Positions 30,128 to 39,274 of a stretch of 64,000 nt of DNA are shown in pieces. Origin of the DNA: Bradyrhizobium sediminis (GTDB lineage: Bacteria; Pseudomonadota; Alphaproteobacteria; Rhizobiales; Xanthobacteraceae); contig NZ_CP076135.1 in the NCBI RefSeq assembly GCF_018736105.1, positions 2,850,001 through 2,914,000 on the forward strand, written 5' to 3'. Under the pieces are notes generated by a model, which was not told the origin of the DNA, made no database searches, and worked only from the letters and a program-made list of their open reading frames with translations. Both the position numbers and the translations under genes were made by a program. How positions within the stretch are numbered: the first letter of the stretch is position 1; each line of letters starts with the position of its first letter.

Positions 30128-31435
30128 ATGGAGCTGCTCTCCATCGCCGCGATTCTGCTGGGATTTCTTGCGCTGCTGCTTGGCGCCGGCGTCTGGATCG
30201 CCGTCGCCTTGATGGCGACGGGATGGGCCGGCATGCAATTCGCCGCCGGCGGCATTCCGGCGGGCAGCGTGCTTGCGACAACGGTGTGGGGCAACAGCGC
30301 TTCGTGGTCGCTGGCAGCCTTGCCGCTCTTCATCTGGATGGGCGAGATTCTCTTCCGCACGCGGTTATCGGAGGAAATGTTTCGCGGATTTGCGCCCTGG
30401 CTGAACTGGCTGCCGGGCCGGCTCATGCATGTCAATGTGCTCGCCTGTGGCGTGTTCGGTTCGGTCTCCGGATCGTCAGCCGCGACCTGCGCCACGGTTG
30501 CCAAGATCGCCCTGCCCGAACTGAAGAAGCGCGGCTATGACGAAGGCTTGAGCCTCGGCTCCCTGGCCGGTGCGGGCACGCTCGGCATTCTGATTCCGCC
30601 GTCGATCACCATGGTGGTCTACGCCGTCCAGGCCAACGTCTCCATCATTCAGGTCTTCCTCGCTGGATTTCTGCCGGGCTTGCTGGTGATGGCGCTTTAT
30701 TCCGGCTACATCGCGGCCTGGTCGCTTGCCAATCCGAAGCGGACGCCGCCGGCCGATCCGCCCATGAGTCTCCGCAAGCGCATCGCGGAATCGCTCAATC
30801 TCATTCCCTGTCTGCTGCTGATCGCTTTCGTCTTTCTATCGTTGCTGATGGGCTGGGCGACGGCGACGGAATGCGCAGCCTGGGGCGTGCTGGGATCGCT
30901 CGCGATCGCCTGGTGGCAAGGCGCGCTGACCTGGTCGGCGTTCTGGGCGAGCGTCATGGGCGCAACGCGGGTCAATTGCATGATCCTGCTGATTCTGGCG
31001 GGCGCCTCCTACATGGGCACGTCGATGGCCTATACCGGCATCCCATCGGCGCTCGCGAACTGGGTGAACAGCCTCCAGCTCAGTCCCTATTCGCTGATCG
31101 CCGCCCTTACCGTCATGTACATCGTGCTCGGTACGGCACTCGACGGCATTTCCATGATCGTGCTAACTACCGCCATCGTCATTCCGATGGTGAAGCAGGC
31201 CGGCTTCGATCTCGTCTGGTTCGGTATTTTCCTGGTCCTGGTGGTGGAAATGGCTGAGGTCTCTCCTCCCGTCGGATTCAATCTGTTTGTCTTGCAGACC
31301 ATGAGCGGCAAGGATTCCAACACGGTCGCCAAAGCGGCCCTGCCGTTCTTCTTTTTGCTCGTTCTGGCGGTTGCCATCATCACGGTGTTTCCTGATATCG
31401 TGATGGTGCTGCCGCGGATAGCGTTCCCTGGCTAG
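30128..31435 (+). CDS. TRAP transporter large permease (DctM)
   Basis: 435-residue sodium-coupled permease with about 12 helices. Signatures are MELLSIAAILLGFLALLLGAGVWIAVAL at the N-terminus, GSVSGSSAATCATVAKIALPEL, LGSLAGAGTLGILIPPSITMVVYAV and IPMVKQAGFDLVWFGIFLVLVVEMAEVSPPVGFNLFVLQ. Unlike the first TRAP system of this window, Q and M are separate chains here. Confidence 0.95.
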   Translation: MELLSIAAILLGFLALLLGAGVWIAVALMATGWAGMQFAAGGIPAGSVLATTVWGNSASWSLAALPLFIWMGEILFRTRLSEEMFRGFAPWLNWLPGRLMHVNVLACGVFGSVSGSSAATCATVAKIALPELKKRGYDEGLSLGSLAGAGTLGILIPPSITMVVYAVQANVSIIQVFLAGFLPGLLVMALYSGYIAAWSLANPKRTPPADPPMSLRKRIAESLNLIPCLLLIAFVFLSLLMGWATATECAAWGVLGSLAIAWWQGALTWSAFWASVMGATRVNCMILLILAGASYMGTSMAYTGIPSALANWVNSLQLSPYSLIAALTVMYIVLGTALDGISMIVLTTAIVIPMVKQAGFDLVWFGIFLVLVVEMAEVSPPVGFNLFVLQTMSGKDSNTVAKAALPFFFLLVLAVAIITVFPDIVMVLPRIAFPG

Positions 31436-31449
31436 AGAGAGGTGTTGTC

Positions 31450-32439
31450 ATGTTGAGGCTTGTTAAAACCTGCGCAATGGCTGCCTGCGTCGCGGCGCTT
31501 GCCGTCCCCGCACTTGTCGTTCCCGCGATGGCGCAGACAAAATGGAATCTTCCGGCGGCCTATCCGGCGGACAATCCGCATTCGGTGAATCTGATTGCGT
31601 TCGCCAAGGACGTTGCCGATGCCACCGGCGGCAAGCTGCAAATCACCGTGCATGCCGCGGCTTCGCTGTTCAAGGCACCGGAAATCAAGCGCGCGGTCGC
31701 AACCGGGCAGGCGCAGGCGGGCGAGGTTCTGATCTCTCTGCATGAGAACGAGGACCCGCTTTTCGGCGTCGATGTCATCCCGTTCGTGGCGACGAGCTAT
31801 CCGGCGGCCAAGAAGCTGTGGCTGGCGTCGAAACCCGCGATCGAAAAGAAGCTCGCATCGCAGGGGCTGCTGCTGCTGTTTGCGGTGCCGTGGGGTCCGC
31901 AGGGCATTTATGCCAAGAAAGACCTCAACACCGTTGAGGACATGAAAGGCTTGAAGTGGCGCGCCTATAATGTCGGTACCTCGCGCATCGCCGAACTTGT
32001 CGGCGCGCAGCCTATCACCATCCAGGCGGCGGAATTGCCGCAGGCGCTGGCGACCGGCGTTGTGAACGCATTCATGACCTCAGGCTCGACCGGCTATGAC
32101 AGCAAGGCCTGGGAAACCATGACGCATTTCTATGATACGCAGGCCTGGATTCCGAAGAACGTGACCTTCGTGAACAAGGCGGCTTTTGACGCGCTCGACA
32201 AGCCGACTCAGGATGCGGTCCTCAAGGCGGCTGTTGTCGCCGAAGAACGCGGCTGGAAGCTCGCGGAAGAAAAGGCGAAGTGGTATCTCGAACAGCTTCA
32301 GGCCAACAAGATGAAGGTGCTTCCGCCACCTCCGGCGCTGAAGGCTGGCCTCGAGAAGATCGGCGAGCAGTTGACGGCCGACTGGTCGAAAAAGGCCGGC
32401 TCCGATGGTGAAGCCGTGATCACCGCCTATAAGAAGTAG
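31450..32439 (+). CDS. TRAP transporter solute-binding protein (DctP)
   Basis: 329-residue periplasmic receptor for the second TRAP system. A Sec signal peptide (MAACVAALAVPALVVPAMAQ) is followed by TKWNLPAAYPADNPHSVNLIAFAKDV. The ligand-binding Arg region is GLKWRAYNVGTSRIAEL and the conserved MTSGSTGYDSKAWE block follows. It is last in the Q-M-P order and ends at a long hairpin, a likely terminator. Confidence 0.94.
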   Translation: MLRLVKTCAMAACVAALAVPALVVPAMAQTKWNLPAAYPADNPHSVNLIAFAKDVADATGGKLQITVHAAASLFKAPEIKRAVATGQAQAGEVLISLHENEDPLFGVDVIPFVATSYPAAKKLWLASKPAIEKKLASQGLLLLFAVPWGPQGIYAKKDLNTVEDMKGLKWRAYNVGTSRIAELVGAQPITIQAAELPQALATGVVNAFMTSGSTGYDSKAWETMTHFYDTQAWIPKNVTFVNKAAFDALDKPTQDAVLKAAVVAEERGWKLAEEKAKWYLEQLQANKMKVLPPPPALKAGLEKIGEQLTADWSKKAGSDGEAVITAYKK

Positions 32440-32457
32440 GACGATCTCTATCGCGCC

Positions 32458-32496
32458 CTGGATGTGGAGCCCTCTCTATTGAGAGCTCACATCCAG
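32458..32496. terminator. Long hairpin between convergent dctP and MBL genes
   Basis: CTGGATGTG (32458-32466) pairs with CACATCCAG (32488-32496), and an inner CTCTC-TATT-GAGAG stem lies between them. Its location between two stop codons suggests a bidirectional terminator, although no T-run follows. Confidence 0.6.
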
Positions 32497-32497
32497 T

Positions 32498-33304
32498 CTA
32501 GCCCGGCTGCTCCACCGTCAGCCGCAACCCGTCATAGGCCGGGATCACGCCCTTGGGCAGGCTCTGCCGCAGCACTTCGTAATCCAGGTCGGAATGCATG
32601 TTGGTGATGACGGCCCGGCGCGGCTTGAAGCGATCGATCCAGGCCAGCGCGTCGTTGACGCTGAAATGGCTGGGGTGGCCGGCATAGCGCAGCCCGTCAA
32701 TGATCCAGAGATCGAGATCCTTCAGGAACGGCCAGCTCTCGGCCGGAATGTCGCTGAGGTCGGGCGTATAGGCGGCGTCGCCGATCCGGTAGCCAAGCGC
32801 CTGGATATTGCCGTGCTGCAGGAGAAATGCCGAAAGCGTCACGGCACCGCCCCTCCCTTCGACGGTGCGGCTTTCGCCGGCCTCGATTCCATGCTGGTCG
32901 AGGATCGGCGGATACTCGCTGCCCGGCGGCGTCACGAAGCAGTAGGAAAACCGCAGCAGGACATGGTCGGCGGTCGACCGGTTGAGATAGACCGGAATGC
33001 GCCGGCGCTGGTGCATCACGACGGAACGCAGATCGTCGATGCCGTGGGTCTGGTCGGCGTGCTCATGGGTCAGGAACACCGCGTCGATATGATCGACATT
33101 GGCGTCGATCAGCTGCTCGCGCAGGTCGGGCGCGGTATCGATCACGATCCGGGTGATCCCGTCTTCCGATGCCCGCTCGGCCAGCAGCGAACAGCGACGG
33201 CGCCGGTTTTTCGGGTTGCCGGGATCGCAGGCGCCCCAGCCGAGCGCGGGACGCGGCACGCCGGCGGAAGAACCGCAGCCGAGCACTGTCAGGGTCAGCG
33301 TCAT
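32498..33304 (-). CDS. MBL-fold metallohydrolase (PhnP-like)
   Basis: 268-residue metallo-beta-lactamase-fold phosphodiesterase-like enzyme. The N-terminal LTVLGCGSSAGVPRP is followed by the metal motif LTHEHADQTHGIDDLR. Further motifs are HGNIQALGYRIGD, LWIIDGLRYAGHPSHFSV and ITNMHSDLDY. The usual HxHxDH motif reads HEHADQ here, with Gln in the last position. The start overlaps the tatD stop (ATGA), and tatD-MBL is a common alphaproteobacterial pair. The substrate is unknown. Confidence 0.9.
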   Translation of the reverse strand: MTLTLTVLGCGSSAGVPRPALGWGACDPGNPKNRRRRCSLLAERASEDGITRIVIDTAPDLREQLIDANVDHIDAVFLTHEHADQTHGIDDLRSVVMHQRRRIPVYLNRSTADHVLLRFSYCFVTPPGSEYPPILDQHGIEAGESRTVEGRGGAVTLSAFLLQHGNIQALGYRIGDAAYTPDLSDIPAESWPFLKDLDLWIIDGLRYAGHPSHFSVNDALAWIDRFKPRRAVITNMHSDLDYEVLRQSLPKGVIPAYDGLRLTVEQPG

Positions 33305-34092
33305 GCCGCAGCTTTCGTCGCCGGCACTTTGGAGAACAGGCGGAAGAAGTTTTCGGTGGTCTGGCGCGAGATCTCTTCGAACGAGACGCCGCGCGCTTCC
33401 GCCAGCACCTTGGCGACTTCGACCACGTAAGAAGGCTCGTTGCGCTTGCCGCGGAACTTTCCCGGCGCGAGATACGGCGCGTCGGTTTCCACCATGATGC
33501 GGTCGGCGGGAAGCTCGGCCGCGAGCTCGCGCAAGCTTTGCGATTTCTTGAAGGTCAGGATGCCCGTGAACGAAATCGAAAGCCCGAGCGAGATCGCCTT
33601 CATCGCCAGATCGCGCCCGCCGGTGTAGCAATGCAGCACGGCGCGAAACGGTCCCTTGGCCATTTCATCTTCGAGGATGCGGCCGCAGGCCTCGTCGGCC
33701 TCGCGGGTATGAATGACCAGCGGCAGGCCGGTCTCCCGCGCCGCGGCGATGTGGGCGCGAAAGCCGCGCTCTTGCGCTTCCGGCGAGCCGTTGTCGTAGA
33801 AATTATCCAGCCCCGCCTCGCCGAGCGCCACCACCTTCGGATGCCTGGTCAGTTCGATCAGTTCGGCGGCCGGAATGCCGTCTTCCTCGTCGGCGTGATG
33901 CGGATGGGTACCGACCGAGCAATAGACGTTCGGAAACCGCTCGGCGATCTCGAGCAATCCGGCAAGGCGCCTCACCCGCGTCGAGATGGTGACCATGCGC
34001 CCGATCCCGGCCGCTTCCGCGCGCGCGACGATGCCGTCGAGATCCTCGGCGAAATCGGGAAAATCGAGATGGCAGTGGCTATCGACGAGCAT
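33301..34092 (-). CDS. tatD: TatD-family deoxyribonuclease
   Basis: 263-residue metal-dependent TIM-barrel hydrolase. Ligands are in MLVDSHCHLDFPDF, the Glu in VVALGEAGLDNFYDN, VIHTREADEACG, FRAVLHCYTGG and VETDAPYLAPGKFRGKRNEP. The start at 34092 gives the classic MLVDSHCHLDF N-terminus; the longer frame overlaps metG. It follows metG by 14 bp, an arrangement typical of many bacteria (metG-tatD). Confidence 0.96.
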   Translation of the reverse strand: MLVDSHCHLDFPDFAEDLDGIVARAEAAGIGRMVTISTRVRRLAGLLEIAERFPNVYCSVGTHPHHADEEDGIPAAELIELTRHPKVVALGEAGLDNFYDNGSPEAQERGFRAHIAAARETGLPLVIHTREADEACGRILEDEMAKGPFRAVLHCYTGGRDLAMKAISLGLSISFTGILTFKKSQSLRELAAELPADRIMVETDAPYLAPGKFRGKRNEPSYVVEVAKVLAEARGVSFEEISRQTTENFFRLFSKVPATKAAA

Positions 34093-34106
34093 CGCAATCC
34101 AACCGT

Positions 34107-36041
34107 TCAGCCGGCGGTCGGTTCGACGTAACGCGGGAATACGCCCGTCGGCGCCGGCAGCTTGGTACCTGGCTTGATCCGCGTCGCGCCGCCGAGTGCG
34201 GCGAAGTTGCGCGCTTCCGCGGGCACCCCGAGACTGTCCAGCAGCTTCGCCGCCGATGCCGGCATCACCGGTTGCGCCAATATGGCGATCTGGCGGACCA
34301 CTTCGGCGGTCACGTACAGCACCGTGCGCTGACGGGCCGGATCGGTTTTGGCCAGCGCCCAAGGCGCCTCGCCCGCGAAATAGCGATTGGCTTCCGCCAC
34401 CACGGCCCAGACCGCATTGAGCGCCTGGTGGATCTGCTGGGTCGCCATCGCCGTGCGTGCCAGCGCAATCATGCCGTCGGCCTGCGCCAGGATCGCCTTG
34501 TCGTTGTCGGTGAAGGCGCCCGGCTCCGGCAGCACGCCGTCGAGCTGCTTTGATATCATCGACAGCGAGCGCTGCGCCAGATTGCCGAGATCGTTGGCGA
34601 GATCGGCATTGATGCGCGCGACGATCGCCTCGTGATTGTAGTTGCCGTCCTGCCCGAACGGCACCTCGCGCAGGAAGAAATAGCGCACTTGATCGACGCC
34701 GTATTGGTCGGCGAGATTGAAGGGGTCGACGACGTTGCCCAGCGACTTCGACATCTTCTCGCCGCGGCTGAACAGGAAGCCGTGGGCATAGACGCGCTTC
34801 TGCACCGGAATGCCCGCCGACATCAGGAACGCCGGCCAGTACACCGCGTGGAAACGGATGATGTCCTTGCCGATGATATGAACGTCGGCCGGCCAGTAGC
34901 GCCAGTTGGCATCGTTTTCATCCGGAAAGCCGACGCCGGTGATGTAATTGGTGAGCGCATCGACCCAGACATACATCACATGCTCGGGGTCGCCGGGAAC
35001 CCTGACGCCCCAGTCGAACGTGGTTCGCGAAATCGACAGGTCCCGCAGTCCGCTTTTGACGAAGCTGATCACTTCGTTCTTGCGCGAGTCCGGCCCGATG
35101 AAATCCGGCTGCGTCTCGTACAGCTTGAGGAGCCTGTCCTGATAGGCGGACAGTCTGAAGAAATAGCTCTTCTCCTCGACCCATTCGACCGGCGTGCCCT
35201 GCGGCCCGCGCCGCACATCGTCCTCGCCGACGACGGTCTCGTCCTCGGCGTAATAGGCTTCGTCGCGCACCGAGTACCAGCCGGCATAGCTGTCGAGATA
35301 GATGTCGCCATTGGCCGCCATCCGCTTCCAGATCTCCTGGCTGGAGCGATGATGCTGTTCTTCCGTGGTGCGGATGAAGCGGTCGAACGAGACGTTGAGG
35401 CGCTCGTCCATGTCCTTGAACCGCTGCGCATTGCGGGTCGCAACCTCCATGGTCGGAAGTTCTTCGGCCTGCGCGGTCTGCACCATCTTCAGGCCGTGCT
35501 CGTCGGTGCCGGTGAGAAAGAACACGTCCTTGCCGTCGAGCCGCTGAAAACGCGCCAGCGCATCGGTCGCGATCGCCTCATAGGCGTGGCCGATATGCGG
35601 CACCCCGTTGGGATAGGCGATGGCGGTCGTGATGTAGAAGCTGTTCCTGCCGTTCGAAGCCGGCTTGATCGCGACCGGGGCGGCCTTCTTCTTCACCTTG
35701 CCGGCGGCGGGTTTCCTGGCAATCTCTTTGGCAACGGGCAGCTGCTTCGGCGTCGTAACGGTGTTTGATTTTGCCTTCCTGGCGGACTGCTTCGCCGACT
35801 TTTTGGCAGGCTTTTTCGCAGCCGGCTTTCGGGCTTTCTTTGCCGTTTTCTTCGTCGTTTTCTTCGTCGTCTTCTTGGCCGCTTTCTTCGCCGTTTTCCG
35901 GGCGGCCTTCCTGGCTTTCTTCACCGTGCCCCTGGCGCGCTTTTTCGCGGCCGCAGCCTTGGCGGCGCTGGCCCCGGAGGTCTTGCGAACCTTCTTCGTT
36001 TTTCGCTTGCTGGAAGTTTTCTTCTTAGGTGTCGCCACCAC
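34107..36041 (-). CDS. metG: Methionyl-tRNA synthetase with Lys/Ala-rich N-terminal extension
   Basis: 644-residue protein. Residues ~131-644 are a normal class I Met[23 protein letters not shown] (HIGH motif), [11 protein letters not shown], the [10 protein letters not shown] region, [13 protein letters not shown] (KMSKS) and the anticodon-binding helices. Residues 1-130 are an unusual basic domain dominated by Lys, Ala and Thr ([18 protein letters not shown]), like histone H1 tails. No in-frame Met occurs between residue 1 and the catalytic core, so the extension cannot be removed by choosing another ATG. It could bind RNA or DNA, perhaps as a non-specific tRNA-binding appendix. It is first in the metG-tatD-MBL run. 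Confidence 0.95.
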   Translation of the reverse strand: MVATPKKKTSSKRKTKKVRKTSGASAAKAAAAKKRARGTVKKARKAARKTAKKAAKKTTKKTTKKTAKKARKPAAKKPAKKSAKQSARKAKSNTVTTPKQLPVAKEIARKPAAGKVKKKAAPVAIKPASNGRNSFYITTAIAYPNGVPHIGHAYEAIATDALARFQRLDGKDVFFLTGTDEHGLKMVQTAQAEELPTMEVATRNAQRFKDMDERLNVSFDRFIRTTEEQHHRSSQEIWKRMAANGDIYLDSYAGWYSVRDEAYYAEDETVVGEDDVRRGPQGTPVEWVEEKSYFFRLSAYQDRLLKLYETQPDFIGPDSRKNEVISFVKSGLRDLSISRTTFDWGVRVPGDPEHVMYVWVDALTNYITGVGFPDENDANWRYWPADVHIIGKDIIRFHAVYWPAFLMSAGIPVQKRVYAHGFLFSRGEKMSKSLGNVVDPFNLADQYGVDQVRYFFLREVPFGQDGNYNHEAIVARINADLANDLGNLAQRSLSMISKQLDGVLPEPGAFTDNDKAILAQADGMIALARTAMATQQIHQALNAVWAVVAEANRYFAGEAPWALAKTDPARQRTVLYVTAEVVRQIAILAQPVMPASAAKLLDSLGVPAEARNFAALGGATRIKPGTKLPAPTGVFPRYVEPTAG

Positions 36042-36096
36042 AATTTCCTTTTTGGCTCAAACCGGAATGCCGGGGGATGATAGTTGCCGGGAACGC

Positions 36097-37143
36097 TTAT
36101 CGCGTTGCTTCCGCAAGCATCCCGAACACCGAGAAAACCAGCGGTTTTCGCTCGAGATTATAGGATTCGGTGTCGCGCGCGGCGCGGTTGATCTTTTCCC
36201 ACACCTCCGCCAGCCGTGCAAGGCGGGGCAGGTTCGCATTGGCGTTGGCGTCATCGGCGCGCAGCCGCGCGCTGACCCAGCGATCGACGCTGTCGATGAA
36301 CGCCGCCAGCGCCACCCGGTCGCTGCCGCCGAGCGCATCGCCGAGGGCATGGAGCTCGCGCGGATCGACCCGCGGCAGGGTCGCCAATAGCGCAGCGGTG
36401 CGCTGGTGGAGTTTCAGGGCGTCGCCGCCGAGCAGGGTCAGCGCGCGGGCGACGCTGCCCTCCGCAGCTTCCGCCGCCTCCGATAGCGCGGGATCGTCGA
36501 TCGGGATATTGGCGGCCGCAGCGGCAGCACGGATGACGTCATCGGTCGAGAGCGGCCGCAGCGGCAATTTGCGGCAGCGCGACTGGATCGTCGGCAGCAC
36601 GCGCGCGGGCGCATGACTGACGAGAAGGAACAGCGATTGCTGCGGCGGCTCCTCGAGAATTTTCAACAGCGCGTTGGCGGCGTTGGGATTAAGTTCATCG
36701 ACGGTATCGACGATGCAGACCCGCCAGCCCTCCACCGCCGCGGTCGAGCCGAAAAACGAAATCGTTTCCCGGGTCTCGTCGACGGTGATCACCGTGCGCA
36801 ACACGCCCCTGTCGTTGAGGCTGCGTTCGAGCGTGAGCAGGCTGCCATGGGCGCCGGCCGCGACTAGGCGCGCGACCGGATCCGACGGATCGATCTGAAG
36901 CGTCCCGGCGCGCTGCACCTCCGGGCCAAGCGGATTGCGATGAGCGAGCACGAACCGCGCCATCCGGTAGGCCAGCGTCGCCTTGCCGATACCCTGCGCG
37001 CCGCCGACCAGCCAGGCATGCGGAATGCGCCCGCTGCGATAGGCGTTCAGCAGCGCCATTTCGGCGTCGTGGTGGCCGAACAGCGCGGTGGTTTCGCGCG
37101 GATGAGGCACAGCGACCTCGGGCTCGACCTTGCGGGCGCTCAT
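36097..37143 (-). CDS. holB: DNA polymerase III delta' subunit
   Basis: 348-residue clamp-loader subunit. The AAA+ N-terminus has HAWLVGGAQGIGKATLAYRMA (a degenerate Walker A with Ala in place of Thr/Ser), VCIVDTVDELNPNAANALLKILEEPP (Walker B/DEAH-like region) and LFLLVSHAPARVLPTIQSRCRKLPLRPLS (sensor 1/SRC motif). It overlaps the tmk stop by 4 bp (ATGA), and tmk-holB is a widely conserved pair. Confidence 0.95.
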   Translation of the reverse strand: MSARKVEPEVAVPHPRETTALFGHHDAEMALLNAYRSGRIPHAWLVGGAQGIGKATLAYRMARFVLAHRNPLGPEVQRAGTLQIDPSDPVARLVAAGAHGSLLTLERSLNDRGVLRTVITVDETRETISFFGSTAAVEGWRVCIVDTVDELNPNAANALLKILEEPPQQSLFLLVSHAPARVLPTIQSRCRKLPLRPLSTDDVIRAAAAAANIPIDDPALSEAAEAAEGSVARALTLLGGDALKLHQRTAALLATLPRVDPRELHALGDALGGSDRVALAAFIDSVDRWVSARLRADDANANANLPRLARLAEVWEKINRAARDTESYNLERKPLVFSVFGMLAEATR

Positions 37144-37832
37144 GCGAGATTGGCCATGCTGCCGGCATCGACCCTGAAGAAGCGGTCGCGCAAGGCCGCC
37201 CAGACGCTGGCGGCGACGGTCGCTGCGTCAGCGTTGGCATCGATCAGCACGCAGCGCTGCGGATCTTCGGCTGCGATCTGCCGGTAGGCCTCGCGCAAGT
37301 CCTGATGGAATTTGAGGTCTTCCGATTCGAACCGGTCCGGCGCGCCGGTGCCGCGCCGCATAGCTGCGCGTTTCATCCCGATCTCGACGGGCACATCGAG
37401 GATGATGGTCAAATCGGGCCTGAGGTCGCCGATGGTGACCCGCTGCATGGCGTTGAGGACCTCGGGAGCCACCTGCCCCAGCCTGCCCTGATAGACGCGC
37501 GTCGAATCCGAAAACCGGTCGCACAGCACCCATATCCCCTGCTTGAGGGCCGGCTCGATCACCGTGCGCACATGGTCGTCGCGCGCCGCGGCAAACAGCA
37601 GCGTTTCCGCTTCGGGACCGAGCAGCTTGCCCATGCCGGACAGGACCAGATGCCGGATGATTTCGGCACCGGGCGATCCGCCGGGCTCGCGCGTGACGAG
37701 GGTGCGCAGCTTGGCCGCGTTGAGACGTTCCGCGAGGGTCTTGATCTGGGTGGATTTTCCCGATCCTTCGCCGCCCTCGAAGGAGATGAATCGTCCGCGC
37801 CCGGAAGTTCGTTTGACCGCTGCCTCGGACAT
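37140..37832 (-). CDS. tmk: Thymidylate kinase
   Basis: 230-residue enzyme that phosphorylates dTMP to dTDP. The P-loop is RFISFEGGEGSGKSTQIKTL. The TMP-binding part includes TREPGGSPGAEIIRHLVL and LCDRFSDSTRVYQG, and the lid region lies near GTGAPDRFESEDLKFHQDL. The ATG at 37832 (MSEAAVKRTSG) is chosen; the frame is open further upstream but there runs inside the D,D-carboxypeptidase gene. Confidence 0.96.
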   Translation of the reverse strand: MSEAAVKRTSGRGRFISFEGGEGSGKSTQIKTLAERLNAAKLRTLVTREPGGSPGAEIIRHLVLSGMGKLLGPEAETLLFAAARDDHVRTVIEPALKQGIWVLCDRFSDSTRVYQGRLGQVAPEVLNAMQRVTIGDLRPDLTIILDVPVEIGMKRAAMRRGTGAPDRFESEDLKFHQDLREAYRQIAAEDPQRCVLIDANADAATVAASVWAALRDRFFRVDAGSMANLA

Positions 37833-37834
37833 CG

Positions 37835-39109
37835 TCAGAGTTTCTCGGCGCCGGCGCGAAACATCCCGATCACGAGTTCGCTCGCGCCATCGATCGCCCG
37901 CCGCATCGTCGATCCCCTGGCGACCGGCTCGGCCGCATAGACCGGCGTTTCCATCGCGACGTTCGGACCGCGCCACACCTTGACGACCCCGACCCGCTGA
38001 CCGGACTCGATCGGCGCGCGCACCGGCCCGCTGTAGACAATGCGCGCGATCAATTTTTCGCTGCCGTTCTTCGGCACCATCACCTTGATCGGTTCGGGGC
38101 TGGCGAGCTTGACCGAGCGGCTCTCGCCGCCGAACACCCTGGCGTAGCCGACCGGCTGCTCGGCCGCAAACAGCGTGCGCGCTTCGAAATTGCGGAATCC
38201 CCATTCCAGCATCTTCTTGGCTTCGGAAGCGCGGTCGTCGGGATCGTTGAGGCCGTTGACGACCACGATCAGCCGCATGCCGTTCTGCACCGCCGAGCCG
38301 ACCATGCCGTAGCCGCCCTCCTTGGTGAAGCCGGTCTTCAGCCCGTCGGCGCCCTCGAGCGAGGTCAGAAGCGGATTGCGGTTCTGCTGCCGGATCTTGT
38401 TCCAGGTGTATTCGCGCTCACCGAACAGTTTGTAGAAATCGGGATAGGTCTGGATGATGTGGCGGGCGAGCCTGGCGAGTTCGCGCACCGTCATCTTGTT
38501 GGCGGGATCGGGCAGCCCGTTGGAATTGCCGAAGGTCGATTTCTCCAAACCGATCTCACGCGCGCGCTTGGTCATCATCTCCGCGGCGAAGATACGTTCA
38601 TTGCCGGCCATGGCTTCCGCCAGCACCATGCAGGCATCGTTGCCGCTCTGGATGATGGCCCCGCGCAAGAGGTCGTCGACGGCAATCTTGCTGTGGATCG
38701 CCGCAAACATCGTCGACCCACCCGAGGGGGCGCCGCCCTTGCGCCAGGCATTTTCGCTGACGCGGTATTCGTCGGTGAGCTTGATCTCGCCCTTCTTGAT
38801 GGCGTTGAAGACGACCTCGGCCGTCATCAGCTTCATCATGCTGGAGGGGGCCCGCAGCTCGTCGGCGTTCTTCTCGAACAGCACGCTGCCGCTGCTGGCT
38901 TCGATCAGGATCGCGGTCGGCGCGTCGCCGTCGAAGCCGCCCTCCACTTCCTTCTTGGCGCCCTGCACGCTGTTGTTGGCGGCGTAGACCACGCCGCTCC
39001 ACCCCAGGGTGACTGCAATGGCGCCGGCGAACGCAGCCGCAATCAGGCGGCGCCACCAGCGTCCCGTCGAGGAGCCGGGCTTCCGGGAGGATGAGATTTC
39101 GACTGCCAT
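37835..39109 (-). CDS. D-alanyl-D-alanine carboxypeptidase (penicillin-binding protein)
   Basis: 424-residue S11-family peptidoglycan carboxypeptidase (DacA/DacF type). A signal/anchor helix (RLIAAAFAGAIAVTLGWSGVVYA) is followed by the SxxK motif in RAPSSMMKLMTAE, the SxN motif in IQSGNDACMVLAEA and the KTG motif in DGLKTGFTKEGG. The C-terminal PBP5-like beta domain ends with LVIGMFRAGAEKL, a possible amphipathic membrane anchor. tmk starts 2 bp after the stop, so the genes dac-tmk-holB probably form one operon. Confidence 0.95.
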   Translation of the reverse strand: MAVEISSSRKPGSSTGRWWRRLIAAAFAGAIAVTLGWSGVVYAANNSVQGAKKEVEGGFDGDAPTAILIEASSGSVLFEKNADELRAPSSMMKLMTAEVVFNAIKKGEIKLTDEYRVSENAWRKGGAPSGGSTMFAAIHSKIAVDDLLRGAIIQSGNDACMVLAEAMAGNERIFAAEMMTKRAREIGLEKSTFGNSNGLPDPANKMTVRELARLARHIIQTYPDFYKLFGEREYTWNKIRQQNRNPLLTSLEGADGLKTGFTKEGGYGMVGSAVQNGMRLIVVVNGLNDPDDRASEAKKMLEWGFRNFEARTLFAAEQPVGYARVFGGESRSVKLASPEPIKVMVPKNGSEKLIARIVYSGPVRAPIESGQRVGVVKVWRGPNVAMETPVYAAEPVARGSTMRRAIDGASELVIGMFRAGAEKL

Positions 39110-39274
39110 CGGTAATGCCTTGAAGCCGGCGTTCTACCAGTTGGAAGTATCGCAAACAACACGGGTTTTGGCCGATGCCGCGGTCCGGTCGGATTGCGGT
39201 GCCATTCAAACGACCCTATCGTGCGGCTTTGCCGGTTTGCTCAAACAAAATCCCCGAAACAAGGCGGAAAAGCG

